This document shows, piece after piece, positions 49,578 through 61,649 of a stretch of DNA of 64,000 nucleotides (its first letter is position 1; each line of letters starts with the position of its first letter). The DNA comes from Oasisia sp. SBJ-2009 (Eukaryota > Annelida > Polychaeta > Sabellida > Siboglinidae): contig OZ024854.1 of NCBI GenBank assembly GCA_964017155.1, positions 53,525,941 through 53,589,940 on the forward strand. The letters are read 5' to 3'. Below the pieces are notes generated by a model that was not told the origin of the DNA, made no database searches, and was given only the letters and a program-made list of their open reading frames with translations. The position numbers and the translations under genes were made by a program.

Positions 49578-50155
49578 TGATTCCGACTTTAGAGGTTTAT
49601 TCTGTGTAGAGCAGAGTGCGTCCAATTTACAGCGCAAAAGCTCATATATATATATATGTGCATGAAAATTAATTATGTATTTAGAAACACTGTAATTACA
49701 GGACCCCTCTCTTGGAGAGGAAATAGTTTTTACATTAGTGATATAATTTGCGAGGAGCTGTGAAAGCGGAAATGTGTTTTGTATTTAATTTACAACGCAA
49801 CAGCTCATACATACTTGCATGCAAATTATACATTTAGAAACACTATATCAAATTAGGGCACCCCTCCCTTGGAGAGTAAATTAAATCTTTACGAAGTGCG
49901 CCAATAAATTACCAGTCCAGTCGAACTAAATTATCATATAGACTAGGCTATCTCAACAACAAAAACATTCACACATATTTAATTTACAACGCAAACGCTT
50001 ATGCATGTATGTGCATAAAATAAGTTATATATTTAGAAACACTGTATCAAATTACAGGACCCCTCCCTTGGAGAGGAAATAGTTTCTACATACAAATAAG
50101 TCTTTACCGACGTGCGCCAAAAAATTAACAGTCAAGTCAAACTAAAGTATCACTA
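49578..50155 (+). repeat. Three direct copies of a roughly 170-220 bp repeat next to DUF4773 exon 1
   Basis: Each copy has an 'atttacagcgcaaaagctcat/aatttacaacgcaa' block, 'cat.caaatta.agg.cccctc.cttggaga' and a partial 'aacagtc..gtc.aactaaa' end (starts about 49628, 49790, 49980). A fourth copy is inverted at 52765-52990. Confidence 0.75.
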
Positions 50156-50159
50156 CACA

Positions 50160-51200
50160 TGTGATGTCGCACATGTCACATAACCCACACATGTCACATA
50201 ACCCACACATGTCACATAACCCACACATGTCACATAACCCACACATGTCACATAACCCACACATGTCACATAACCCACACATGTCACATAACCCTCATAT
50301 GTCACATAGCCCACACATGTCACATAACCCACACATGTCACATAACCCACACATGTCACATAACCCACACATGTCACATAACCCACACATGTCTCATAAC
50401 TCACACATATCACATAAGCCACACATGTCACATAACCCACACATGTCACATAAGCCACACATGTCACATAACCCACACATGTCACATAACATGTCACATA
50501 ACCCACACATGTCACATAACCCACATATGTCACATAACCCACTCATGTCTCATAACTCACACATGTCACATAACCCACACATGTCACATAACCCACACAT
50601 GTCACATAACCCACACATGTCGCATAACCCACACATGTCTCATAACTCACACATGTCACATAACTCACACATGTCACATAACCCACACATGTCACATAAC
50701 CCACACATGTCACATAACCCACACATGTCGCATAACCCACACATGTCGCATAACACACACATGTCACATAACTCACACATGTCACATAACCCACACATGT
50801 CACATAACCCACACATGTCACATAACCCACACATGTCACATAACCCACACATGTCACATAAGCCACACATGTCACATAACCCACACATGCCACATAACAT
50901 GTCACATAACCCACACATGTCACATAACCCACATATGTCACATAACCCACTCAAGTCTCATAACTCACACATGTCACATAACCCACACATGTCACATAAC
51001 CCACACATGTCACATGACCCACACATGTCGCATAACCCACACATGTCGCATAACCCACACATGTCACATAACTCACACATGTCACATAACCCACACATGT
51101 CACATAACCCACACATGTCACATAACCCACACATGTCACATAACCCACACATGTCACATAACCCACACATGTCGCACAACCCACACATGTCGCACCTGTT
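50160..51200 (+). repeat. 18-bp satellite with 408-bp higher-order period
   Basis: About 57 units of ACATGTCACATAACCCAC. Marker variants recur 408 bp apart: 'cacataacat' at 50483 and 50891, and 'actca[ta]gtct' at 50541 and 50949. The 18-bp unit is a multiple of 3, so one plus frame of 353 aa reads (HMSHNP)n and several minus frames of 100-135 aa stay open. No start context or splicing suggests coding. Confidence 0.95.
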
Positions 51201-51275
51201 ACATATACTACACTTTTCATAACATTCAGGGGCGTAGCCAGGCACAAATGCACGTAGAAGCATTAATTAATTATA

Positions 51276-51276
51276 T

Positions 51277-51347
<71 letters not shown>
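51276..51347. repeat. (TA)n microsatellite
   Basis: Nearly pure TA run directly after the satellite. Confidence 0.95.
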
Positions 51348-51354
<7 letters not shown>

Positions 51355-51639
51355 TCCGTCATGAGGTTCTGGCGCTCAAAATGTTGTGTAGCATGTGTGG
51401 CGACCCAATCAGTTAAAATATAGTGCATTTAAAGTCATAATATCATAGGTAAATAGAACACGCTAAGGAAAATACACGTTATTCTTACTGCGTGAAACAT
51501 ACTGAAAAGGCGGAAGACTTGAACGGTTAATATACTATATCATACATATGTTTGAATGTGATACATAATAGGCAATCACAATTTGCTCAGTGTACTATAA
51601 TAACATAAACAATAAGTAGAAAAATTGATGTTACAATGA

Positions 51640-52262
51640 TTAGATATATTTATTGTTTAAATTCATATAGATATCTGGACATTTCAGAAGAAAGCCACAT
51701 GTTTTGGAGATCATACACAACGATTTGATAGGGTTATATTCAACATCATTTTCAAGATGAAACTTTGTGCAAATGTTCAGCAAACCCTAAAGCCCACTAG
51801 GACTGGCTGCAATAACACATGAGTCGTCTGCATAAAACACATGATTAATGTAGCAGTTGTGTATGTGGCAACCTATCCTAACAGGATACGAATAAGTAGA
51901 ACAGGCACACCTCGATTACACTGGGCTATTGTTACTTTTTATAGTACTGAAAAAATAAAATATATAGCAAATATAGAGTGGCAAGTAGTGTGTCCCTTCT
52001 TACATCCAAACTTGAATGTATTATCCAGATACGGTATCAAAAGTTCCAGCAATATAATTTCAAATATTTTTAACGCAACGGTGACAAGCGTAATAATTGA
52101 TCTGAGGTTATTTACGTTGCTCGTGTCACCAAACTTATTTTTTACCAATGGTATTATAATAGTTTTCATAAAGTCTGATGTGGAAGCACGTGCGTACGTG
52201 CTTACGGCTAGCTACGCTCCTGACATTAAACCTGGCAATTTCATACGTGTTACCCTTTTTGC
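51640..52262 (-). pseudogene. LINE reverse transcriptase fragment, minus strand
   Basis: On the minus strand 52169-51939 reads KNKFGDTSNVNNLRSIITL, then KIFEIILLELLIPYLD, then FGCKKGHTTCHSIFA: RT blocks 1-2. After an internal deletion 51838-51640 reads YADDSCVIAASPSG, LLNICTKF and VEYNPIKSLCMI: box C and thumb, close to the copy at 12671. Stops and the missing box A make it dead. Confidence 0.85.
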
Positions 52263-52764
52263 ACATCTAATCACGTCGCCACGGGGAATAACGCAGTCAA
52301 TTGTGAAATAATGCTAGTTGCAGTGGCCTAGCCAGAGGGGGACCAGGGGAGGCCTTGGCCCCCAATCCCTGAAACAATTAGGATAGTGGGGAACGGAGGA
52401 CCAATAACTGGCTGCCTGATTCATAGAGTCACAAAGTTCAGTGGATTTTAAGATGCCTGTGTAAAATTTTCTTTCCCAGTTCTACCGTTTCGCCAAAAAG
52501 TCATCATTCAAAAAATAGGGTTAAGTTATGAATTCTCCACTTCTGTCGCTGGCTGCAGCATACGAGATGACACAGCATTGAACATGTCATTATGCTCAAT
52601 GTGCCTGGTTATTAGACTAGGGTAAACTTGAATTTTGTTACTACTATTTTCTTGGACGGTGAGTCAGGGCTGAGTTGATCATCATTTCCTTTTCATTGTC
52701 TGTTTTCTTCCTCTCACATTACTCTTACTGCGTTCTCTGTCAGTAGTTTCCTATTCCTTCTAAT

Positions 52765-52990
52765 TTAGTTTGACTGGACTGTTAATTTACTGGCATACCT
52801 CGGTAAAGATCTATTTGTATGTAGAAAGTGTTTCCTCGATCTCCAAGGGAGGTGCTGTAATTTGGTACAGTGTTTATAAATATATAATTTGTTTTCATGC
52901 AAATGAGCGTTTGCGTTGTAAATTAAATACAAACACATGTTTCCGATTTCCCAGCTCCGCCCAGAATAAATCACTAAAGTCGGACTCATA
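52765..52990 (-). repeat. Inverted copy of the 49.6-50.15 kb repeat
   Basis: Minus-strand sequence from 52990 reads 'gagtccgactttagtgattta' then the same 'aatttacaacgcaaacgctca' and 'cctcccttggaga' blocks, ending in 'aacagtccagtcaaactaaa'. Its start corresponds to the sequence just upstream of DUF4773 exon 1 at about 49570-49600. Confidence 0.75.
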
Positions 52991-53002
52991 GTATATATGA
53001 TA

Positions 53003-53004
<2 letters not shown>

Positions 53005-53090
<86 letters not shown>
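53005..53090. repeat. (TA)n microsatellite
   Basis: About 40 TA repeats. Confidence 0.95.
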
Positions 53091-53092
<2 letters not shown>

Positions 53093-53239
53093 CTCATTGT
53101 GGTAATTATAGCTGAAATCAATGAAAATATTGCGCTTACTGGACTGCAGATATAAAAAGATTAACACTACATATCGCAGTCGTAATCAATATGTCGATAA
53201 ATGAAGGTGGGAGGTTACAGCCCATCAAATGGTAGGTAC

Positions 53240-56200
53240 GGCGGACAAGGTTTTGGATAGGGCGGACAAATTGGACGGTGCGACGGACTAGGTGGAGTGT
53301 ACGGCGGACCAGGTGCAGGATACGGCGGACTAGGTGGAGGGTACGGCGGACAAGGTGGAGGGTATGGCGGACTAGGTGGAGGGTACGGCGGACTAGGTGG
53401 AGGGTACGGCGGACTAGGTGGAGGGTACGGCGGACAAGGTGGAGGGTACGGCGGACTAGGTGGAGGGTACGGCGGACAAGGTGGAGGGTACGGCGGACTA
53501 GGTGGAGGGTACGGCGGACAAGGTGGAGGATATGACGGACTAGGTGGAGGGTATGACGAACTAGGTGCAGGGTACGGCGGACAAGGTGGAGGGTACGGCG
53601 GACTAGTTGGAGGGTATGACGGACTAGATGGAGGGTATGACGGACTAGGTGGAGGGTACGGCGCACTAGGTGGAGGGTATGACGGACTAGGTGGAGGGTA
53701 TGACGGACTAGTTGGAGTGTACGACGGACTAGGTGGAGGGTATGAGGGACTAGGTGGAGGGTATGACGGACTAGGTGTAGGATATGACGAACTAGGTGTA
53801 GGATATGACGAACTAGGTGGAGGGTATGACGGACTAGGTGTAGGATATGACGAACTAGGTGGAGGGTAAGACGGATTAGGTGGAGGGTAAGACGGACTAG
53901 GTGGAGGGTATGGCGGACTAGGTGGAGGGTATGACGGACTAGGTGGAGGGTATGACGGACTAGGTGGAGGGTACGACAGACTAGGTGGAGGGGGTACGAC
54001 GAACTAGGTGGAGGGTATGAGGGACTAGGTGGAGGGTACGGCGGACAAGGTGGAGGATATGACGGACTAGGTGGAGGGTATGACGGACTAGGTGTAGGGT
54101 ACGGCGGACAAGGTGGAGGGTATGACGGACTAGGTGGAGGGTATGACGGACTAGATGTAGGGTATGACGGACTAGGTGGGGGGTATGACGGACTATGTGG
54201 AGGGTACGACGGACTAGGTGGAGGGCATGATGGACTAGGTGGAGGGTATGACGGAGTAGGTGGAGGGTATGATGGACTAGGTGGAGGGTACGGCGGACTA
54301 GCTGGAGGGTAAGACGGACTAGGTGGAGGATATGACGGATTAGGTTGAGGGTATGACGGACTAGGTGGAGGTTACGGCGGACTAGCTGGAGGGTATGACG
54401 GACTAGGTGGAGGGTATGACGGACTAGGTGGAGGGTATGACGAACTAGGTGCAGGGTACGGCGGACAAGGTGGAGGGTACGGCGGACTAGTTGGAGGGTA
54501 TGACGGACTAGATGGAGGGTATGACGGACTAGGTGGAGGGTACGGCGCACTAGGTGGAGGGTATGACGGACTAGGTGGAGGGTATGACGGACTAGTTGGA
54601 GTGTACGACGGACTAGGTGGAGGGTATGAGGGACTAGGTGGAGGGTATGACGGACTAGGTGTAGGATATGACGAACTAGGTGTAGGATATGACGAACTAG
54701 GTGGAGGGTATGACGGACTAGGTGTAGGATATGACGAACTAGGTGGAGGGTAAGACGGATTAGGTGGAGGGTAAGACGGACTAGGTGGAGGGTATGGCGG
54801 ACTAGGTGGAGGGTACGGCGGACTAGCTGGAGGGTATGACGGACTAGGTGGAGGGTATGACGGACTAGGTGGAGGGTACGACAGACTAGGTGGAGGGGGT
54901 ACGACGAACTAGGTGGAGGGTATGAGGGACTAGGTGGAGGGTACGGCGGACAAAGTGGAGGATATGACGGACTAGGTGGAGGGTATGACGGACTAGGTGT
55001 AGGGTACGGCGGACAAGGTGGAGGGTATGACGGACTAGGTGGAGGGTATGACGGACTAGATGTAGGGTATGACGGACTAGGTGGAGGGTACGGCGGACAA
55101 GGTGGAGGGTATGACGGACTAGGTGGAGGGTATGACGGACTAGGTGTAGGGTACGGCGGACAAGGTGGAGGGTATGACGGACTAGGTGGAGGGTATGACG
55201 GACTAGGTGTAGGGTATGACGGACTAGGTGGGGGGTATGACGGACTATGTGGAGGGTACGACGGACTAGGTGGAGGAAATGACGGACTAGGTGGAGGGTA
55301 CGGCGGACTAGGTGGATGGTACGGCGGACTAGGTGGAGGGTATGACGAACTAGGTGGAGGGTATGACGGACTAGGTGGAGGGCATGATGGACTAGGTGGA
55401 GGGTATGACGGAGTAGGTGGAGGGTATGATGGACTAGGTGGAGGGTATGACGGACTAGGTGGAGGGTATGATGGACTAGGTGGAGGGTACGGCGGACTAG
55501 CTGGAGGGTATGACGGACTAGGTGGAGGATATGACGGACTAGGTTGAGGGTATGACGGACTAGGTGGAGGGTACGGCGGACTAGCTGGAGGGTATGACGG
55601 ACTAGGTTGAGGGTATGACGGACTAGGTGGAGGGTACGGCGGACTAGCTGGAGGGTATGACGGACTAGGTGGAGGGTACGACGGACTAGGTGGAGGGTAT
55701 GACAGACTAGGTGGAGGGTATGACGGACTAGCTGGAGGGTATGACAGACTAGGTGGAGGGTATGACGGACTAGGTGGAGGGTATGACGGACTAGGTGGAG
55801 GGTATGACGGACTAGGTGGAGGGTACGACGGACTAGGTGGAGGGTATGACGGACTAGGTGGAGAGTACGACGGACTAGGTGGAGGGTACGACGGACTATG
55901 TGGAGAGTATGACGGACTAGGTGAAGGGTACGACGGACTAGGTGGAGAGTACGACGGACTAGGTGGAGGGTACGACGGACTAAGTGGGGGGTACGACGGA
56001 CTAGGTGTAGGGTACGACGGACTAGGTGGAGGGTACGACGGACTATGTGGAGAGTATAACGGACTAGGTGAAGGGTACGACGGACTAGGTGGAGAGTACG
56101 ACGGACTAGGTGGAGGGTACGACGGACTAAGTGGAGGGTACGACGGACTAGGTGGAGGGTACGACGGACTAGGTGGAGGGTTCGACGGACTAAGTGGAGG

Positions 56201-56373
56201 GTACGACGGACTAGGTGGAGGGTACGACGGACTAGTTGGAAGGTACGACGGACCAGGTGGAGGGTACGGCGGACTAGGTGGAGAGTACAACGGACTAGGT
56301 GGAGGGTACGACGGACTATGTGGAGAGTACGACGGACTAGGTGGAGGTTACGACGGACTAAGTGGAGGGTACG
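53240..56373 (+). repeat. 21-bp G-rich satellite, about 149 copies, higher-order period about 0.9 kb
   Basis: Unit GGACTAGGTGGAGGGTACGGC, with variants (gac/ggc, gaa, caa, ggt/gct/ttg). Marker variants recur about 0.88-0.91 kb apart: 'aggtgcagg' at about 53567 and 54451, and 'gggggtacgacgaact' at about 53990 and 54895. Being 21 bp and stop-free, it keeps several frames open: (GYGGLGG)n on plus, and on minus (SYPPPSP)n up to 769 aa or (RRTLHLV)n up to 510 aa. Indels flip the longest minus frame from SYPPPSP to RRTLHLV, which argues against selection on protein. Confidence 0.95.
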
Positions 56374-57275
56374 ACTTGTTAAACAATGCTTGATAATTGG
56401 ACTGTTAAATAGGACCAAATATACAAGTAGGGATGATACGCCAGCTGCCTAAATAGTATCAAATTACACACTAAAACTCAAATATGCATATGACATGCAT
56501 ACAAAACTTAATAATTATTACAGAAATAATTTGAATATTGTTTGTAGCTTATTATCAATCGTATAGGCTAACATGGAATATGTTCCACAGTGTGTTTAAG
56601 GCAAAACGACAATAATAAACATATGTCATAAAACACGTTTTTCACAGATGTGATTAAAATAAACACTTATTTTGAAATATAAACACGTGTAATGTGTTGA
56701 TGTGTTTGCTTTAAAACACTTGTTTTTTTAAAGTGTGACACGTTGGGTGGCGCCGCTGCTGAGGTAATCTCACTTAATCAACTCTCGCCTAGGTGCGTGA
56801 TTTCGGCGGGAAGAGAGTCTGGCTCTGAAGACTGAACCCGGCCTTTGATTGTGTTCCTCAATATAGCAAGTCTATCCTCCAGAATGATTACATTGTGGTT
56901 GTCTGTATGGGATTCGAACACTGAACTTCCTCAATAAAAGGACAGTTTTTATCAACTATATCCACTGAACCACACAATCTAATTGAAAAATGCTGTATTT
57001 TGGCGGTCAAATATATTAGTTATCAGCCCGATCGTTGCGCACGAGATCAACTGTTAAATTAGTTCTTGGTGTTATCTAGATTACGTTTATTCACAACCAG
57101 TTGGCAGTTTTATTGTTAGAACACACATCGCGACGTCCTTATAAAAGTAATAACATTTCTAACCCTAACCCTACATAATTGAAAATTTCAAATCATTATT
57201 ATTGAATGAAATGTATTATTATTACCACGAATAGCACCACCATTGCCATCATCATCGTCGTCACTATTATTTCAG
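56374..57275. other. Region between satellite and collagen-like exons
   Basis: AT-rich, then at 56740-56990 a GC-richer patch containing a tRNA-like segment. No CDS supported. Confidence 0.4.
56895..56973 (-). tRNA. Degenerate tRNA or tRNA-derived sequence
   Basis: Minus strand starts GTGGTTCAGTGGATATAG and ends ACAACCAC, so acceptor arms pair (GTGGTT/AACCAC). A GTTCGAATCCC B-box and a 4-bp anticodon stem TCCT/AGGA enclosing a 7-nt loop TTTATTG are present. The T-stem and D-arm pair poorly, so this is more likely a tRNA pseudogene or SINE head than a working tRNA. Confidence 0.35.
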
Positions 57276-58221
57276 ATCCTAGTGACAGCGACGCGATAGA
57301 TTCCCCACTAGCATACGACACCGACAGTTTCCTCGCCCCCCAAGATCAAATCCCGGCGAACTTCTGGACATGGCCGGGCCTCAGGGCATTCCAGGCCCCC
57401 GGACCTAGGGGCTTCAGAGAATAGAGAGGCGAGAAAGGAGAGGCTGGGGACCGCGGACCAGTCGGACTACGAGGATTTAAAGTGTCCTTAGGACCTAAAG
57501 GTATGAGGTAAAAACGATGTAATTGCGTAGATGACCTATTTTGACATGAACTCAAACATGAGTGAATTGATTACTCCGAAGATGTATTTGCAGCGAATGT
57601 CTGACAAGGATAAATGACAATATCACATACAAATATCGGAAGCAGCGAAATCGTAACAGCCATAATAAAACGTGTTAATATTTAATTTGTCAAAACGCGT
57701 ATACTTGTCATAATTATGATACTAACTGCACCCTGTGTCTACCTTTCGCCGGTTATTTACGTACGTACTCCGATATACTATTCTGCCCGATAGAAACAGG
57801 GAGAATAAAAATAACTGCAACCGAAATATTAACCATTAGGCACAATCAACAAAAGTATTTCTGTTTTGTTAATTTATTGCAATATTGTGCCAAAAAAGTG
57901 TTTCGATTTCCAGTGTCTTTACGTAAACGCTTAAATACGACACTGTAGTTACAATGATGACAATATGTCGATGTAGGTGACAAGGGAGATCAAGAAAGGA
58001 CGGATCCATGGGTGAAACCGGGGCTACAGGGCATCATGGACCCCCGGGCCTTCGGGCCCTATTCGATATCCGAACCGATACAGCACATACACTGGTCGGG
58101 CCCTATAAGTTACGTCAACAACGCTACAGGTGGGTCTATTCTGGGTCTCCCTGGTTCCTTACGACGCTTGGTCCGTTCATTCACATCAACGCTACTTCTC
58201 CCTGTCTTAATCTTAACACAA
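57276..58221 (+). pseudogene. Collagen-like exons, decayed
   Basis: Exon A 57276-57500 (acceptor TATTTCAG, donor GTATGA) contains GPRGFR, then after a stop RGEKGEAGDRGPVGLRGFK and GPKG: Gly-x-y triplets with two Gly losses and one frame break after GPQGIPGP. Exon B 57977-58221 (acceptor GATGTAG, donor GTAAGC) continues GDKGDQ, breaks frame (one base missing), then GSMGETGATGHHGPPG and, after another break, GPYSISEP with no further Gly repeat. Junction phase is compatible (G/GT completes Gly). The breaks could be decay or assembly errors. It lies 1.5 kb upstream of, and on the same strand as, the chitin-binding exons; whether they form one gene is not shown. Confidence 0.65.
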
Positions 58222-58277
58222 GTAAGCGTTAATGTACGCTATCACAGTATAACACACATTACACACATTGCGTATCA

Positions 58278-58323
<46 letters not shown>

Positions 58324-59204
58324 GCATACATACATACATACATACATACATACATACATACATACATACATGTATGCACCTACACACATACACACACGCG
58401 TGTGCGTGTGCGTGTGCGTGTGCGTGTGCGTGTGCGTGTGTGTATGCATGTATAAATACGTACGTGTGTCAACACAGTGTGAAGATACATGTATGTATGC
58501 GCACGTAAATTACTACCTTTTATCGATAAAAATGTATAAGAAATGACTCGGTTTTGTGCGAATGTTATTTCCTTCACAGGAAATTCCGATAAGTGGCACC
58601 ACTACCCCTCCTCCAAGTACACCGAAACTCGCAATATACTTCCTGCAAAATTACCTTCAACCTAACACTAATCCTAACTCTAAGCATTCTTCCACATAAG
58701 ATAATGCATCCGTAAAGTAGCGCCATCTACCCGAGTTTCCTGTGAAACCATCCTCGCCAGCCAGGAGTCGTTGCCGTGGTCTACAGTACCCATGGCCGGT
58801 CGTCTCCGCAAACTGAGAAACGGACTCCGACCACACTCCTCGTGGGCGATGTCATTGGTTGACGTTAAAAGAGGAATCTTTGACAGGGATGTGCCAGTGG
58901 TAGAGAAGACCTGGTACTAATGTAATCGCCCGTAGCGACCCCTGGCGTGTGAAGATGGGTGAAACAAATGTCTACGCGGAAACGGTCGTACGTGTTCATT
59001 TTTATCGATATACTAATTGTATTTATTTATATCAAACGACCAGTGTAAAGTTGTATAGTAGATGTATATTGTGTAACTTGATGAGTGTAAGTGGCTACGT
59101 TCAAGTATTTTTAGCTGCGGGCTTTCGACACGGCGTCACTATGTCTATGGAATACCCTACAGTTTTAATCATATCACTACAACGCTGTTCAGCGACACAT
59201 CGAT
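58222..59204 (+). other. Microsatellite and unassigned exon-like segments
   Basis: (TA)n, (CATA)n and (GTGTGC)n run at 58278-58442. At 58580 TTCACAG precedes a segment GNSDKWHHYPSSKYTETRN and a stop. At about 58738-58920 an open frame begins RVSCETILASQESLPW; I could not assign it. Confidence 0.3.
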
Positions 59205-59705
59205 GCTTCGACTGTTACCGTTGTAGCACTTATATTTTTCCGGCGTTATAAACGTTCCGATTAACGTTTCTGCGTATGCTTAATAAATGTAACATCATCA
59301 ATATGCAGCGAAAGGACAAGCATTTATGGTATGAATACTAAGGTTTGTTCGTTAGGACGTATTATATAACTTCTTAGCAAAGTTATTTGTCGCAAATTAG
59401 CACGAGGCAAACAAGTTTTGAAGCACATTTTGATAGAAAGCATAAAGCACGTGACTGTAATGCGCCATAATCCGTGACAGTGGTTTAAACAAATGTAATA
59501 TTTTATTGTATTGAACGACATTTTAAGCAACTCTTCACAATAATAATCACAGGAGAGTTAACGAACAGCCCGTGGCATTTATACCAACAACGGTTTGTCG
59601 TTTCGCTGCATGTTGACGATTTTACATTTATCGCACATGCGGAGAAACGTCAATCGGAACGTTTATAACGACTGTAACATGTAAGCGCGACACCGTAACG
59701 CGTAC
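59205..59705. mobile_element. Foldback MITE, copy 2
   Basis: Arms at about 59240-59345 and 59570-59690 are inverted copies (GTTATAAACGTTCCGATT... / ...AATCGGAACGTTTATAAC), and the whole matches copy 1 at 44245-44720. A single-arm fragment lies at about 61443-61520. Confidence 0.75.
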
Positions 59706-59721
59706 GTGACGACTGTTGCAG

Positions 59722-60705
59722 CGTTCTGCGCGGTGAGAGAAGCCGGAATCTACGCTCACCCCCTCCACTGCTGGCAGTTCGTCACGTGCGGACAACCATT
59801 CGGAGGCAGCCACGAGATGAGTTGTTACTCCGGCCGCCGATTCGTAGCCACCACATCGACATGCATGAAAGACCGCACATGTATATTCGGTACGTGGGAC
59901 GTTTTCTAGAATGTCGATGTACATTTGATGAAATATATGAAAGTGGTGTTGTCTTTTTCACAAAGGATTATCAATTAATGGAACAGATAATTGGCTGATT
60001 GTGTGATGCCAGTAGCGTGAACATGTCTAAAAATGAAATGTATGCACGTCCCAGAAGGGCGGGAGACACAAATAAACAGTGTTGGTCTCTCGATGCCAAA
60101 AGGCTTCCTTGTCTGTCTGCCACCTGCGTAATTTCTCCGCCTGGCAACCTTGTTAAATATATTGCTAAATATTATGGCTGCATCTTGTGTAATGACTGTT
60201 TCGTTGTTCCACTTGCAGGAGCGCCGTCATGCAATCACACGCTGAATAACCCGTCAGTCGCCGCACTCAAAGGTAGGATATGATACTGTCAATTAGAATA
60301 ACCTCGCTCGTCTCTATTATAGTTTTTTTTTATAGTCAATGTCTACAAGGCACTGAACGTAGGATCAAACAGCTAATAGAATTAGTGTGTATATTTTCAT
60401 TATTGATGTAAATGTGGATTATATATTTACTTTCAATTTCAGGTGTAGATCCACAAAACGAAAGCGCAAGTGGTGAGCGGACCATGAAAATATACTCAGG
60501 CGTGGCAACAGTGCTGGTGGTTGGATTGCTGCTATTGTCGGTCGCAGTGGTCAAGCTTTTATTATCGATACCTGACCGATGGTCAGTTTTGAACACACTG
60601 ACCTTTCATGCGGTATGGCAAGTGTTAAATAGTAAAAACATTTTATGTGAGGAATTCGGCATTTGTGACTTGACACTGTGCACAAATCAATACAATTGCC
60701 ATTAA
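59722..60705 (+). CDS. Chitin-binding (peritrophin-A/CBM14) membrane protein, last three exons
   Basis: Exons 59722-59889, 60219-60272 and 60443-60705 (stop TAA 60703-60705), all phase 1 with clear AG/GT sites (GTTGCAG..GTACGT, CTTGCAG..GTAGGA, TTTCAG). Exon 1 starts FCAVREAGIYAHPLHCWQFV and shows six cysteines spaced C-13-C-5-C-11-C-12-C-5-C, the type 2 chitin-binding pattern, with the aromatic CWQFVTC core. Exon 2 gives a short linker with CNHTLNN (N-glycosylation sequon). Exon 3 has an acidic linker, then VATVLVVGLLLLSVAVV, a single transmembrane helix, then a 60-residue tail. The topology would be chitin-binding outside and a short tail inside. Upstream exons (signal peptide) are not identified; the collagen-like exons could be part of the gene. 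An alternative donor GATGGTCAGT at about 60582 could extend it. Confidence 0.75.
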
Positions 60706-60896
60706 CTTTTCAGGCTGTTAACATTGGCCATGTCCACGTCTTTTGACATTGATAAATGCATCCCTCGTTAGTATTAAACGAACCTTATATATGAGCTAGT
60801 TTCTATCAATATCAGTCATAACAGGAAACCATTTGTGTTTAAAAATGACATTACATATGTTTAATATCGAACTGATTACAGGCCGAAGAGGAAAAA

Positions 60897-60913
60897 ACAG
60901 TCACACACACACA

Positions 60914-60985
<72 letters not shown>

Positions 60986-60990
60986 CACAC
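60897..60990. repeat. (ACGC)n/(AC)n microsatellite
   Basis: About 16 ACGC units flanked by AC repeats. A (TA)n run lies at about 61592-61647. Confidence 0.95.
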
Positions 60991-61587
60991 AGGCTGGGGT
61001 ACGCGATTCTCCACCAACGTGATATATCTGTAAAAGTGGACTACCGCATTATGCCCAAGAATATAGGTTAAGTCATTAATATGAACCAGTAGTAATAACA
61101 TAATTGCATCCTACAGTTAACCTGAAACCAATATTACTCAAAGCGAAAAGGTAATAAGCTAAACATAATTGTTTAACATTCTCACGTAACCGGTTTCAGC
61201 CTAATTACCCAAATGTTGTTGATAGTTTATTTCTAACAAATGTATTGGTGTTCCCGAACTACGTCATAAATTTCACTGACGTCACGATGATGCCCATTTA
61301 ATAGAGAACACCATTGTCTCATTTCATATTACAAACGCGCAACATGCGCTGAGGAAATTATGCCTACAAAAACAAAGGATAAAAATATAGTACCTCTTAT
61401 ATCAACTGAATTATTAGGAAGAATTTGTGAAGTCATTGCTAGATGACGTTGTAGCGTTTACATTTTTCAGGGCGTCATAAACTATCCGGGTGACATTTCT
61501 GCGCATGCGCAATTCGGTCATTGTCATTAATTACCATTAAGTGGTTTAACGCTTCCCGCCGCTGAATCTCATTAAATACAGAAGTAG

Positions 61588-61649
<62 letters not shown>

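Noticed and set aside
50153..51364. HMSHNP-repeat 353-aa frame and Cys/Gly-rich minus frames
   Set aside because: 18-bp satellite artefact; the minus frames (DMCGLC) come from the same units.
53981..56418. 769-aa and 510-aa minus frames as genes
   Set aside because: Same 21-bp satellite; frame switches at an indel and no signal peptide, splice site or unique N-terminus. Kept only as a repeat and a finding.
58738..58920. Olfactomedin-type domain after collagen (gliomedin/colmedin-like)
   Set aside because: The 'CETIL..' start was suggestive, but the following residues lack the olfactomedin W-x-x-DP pattern.
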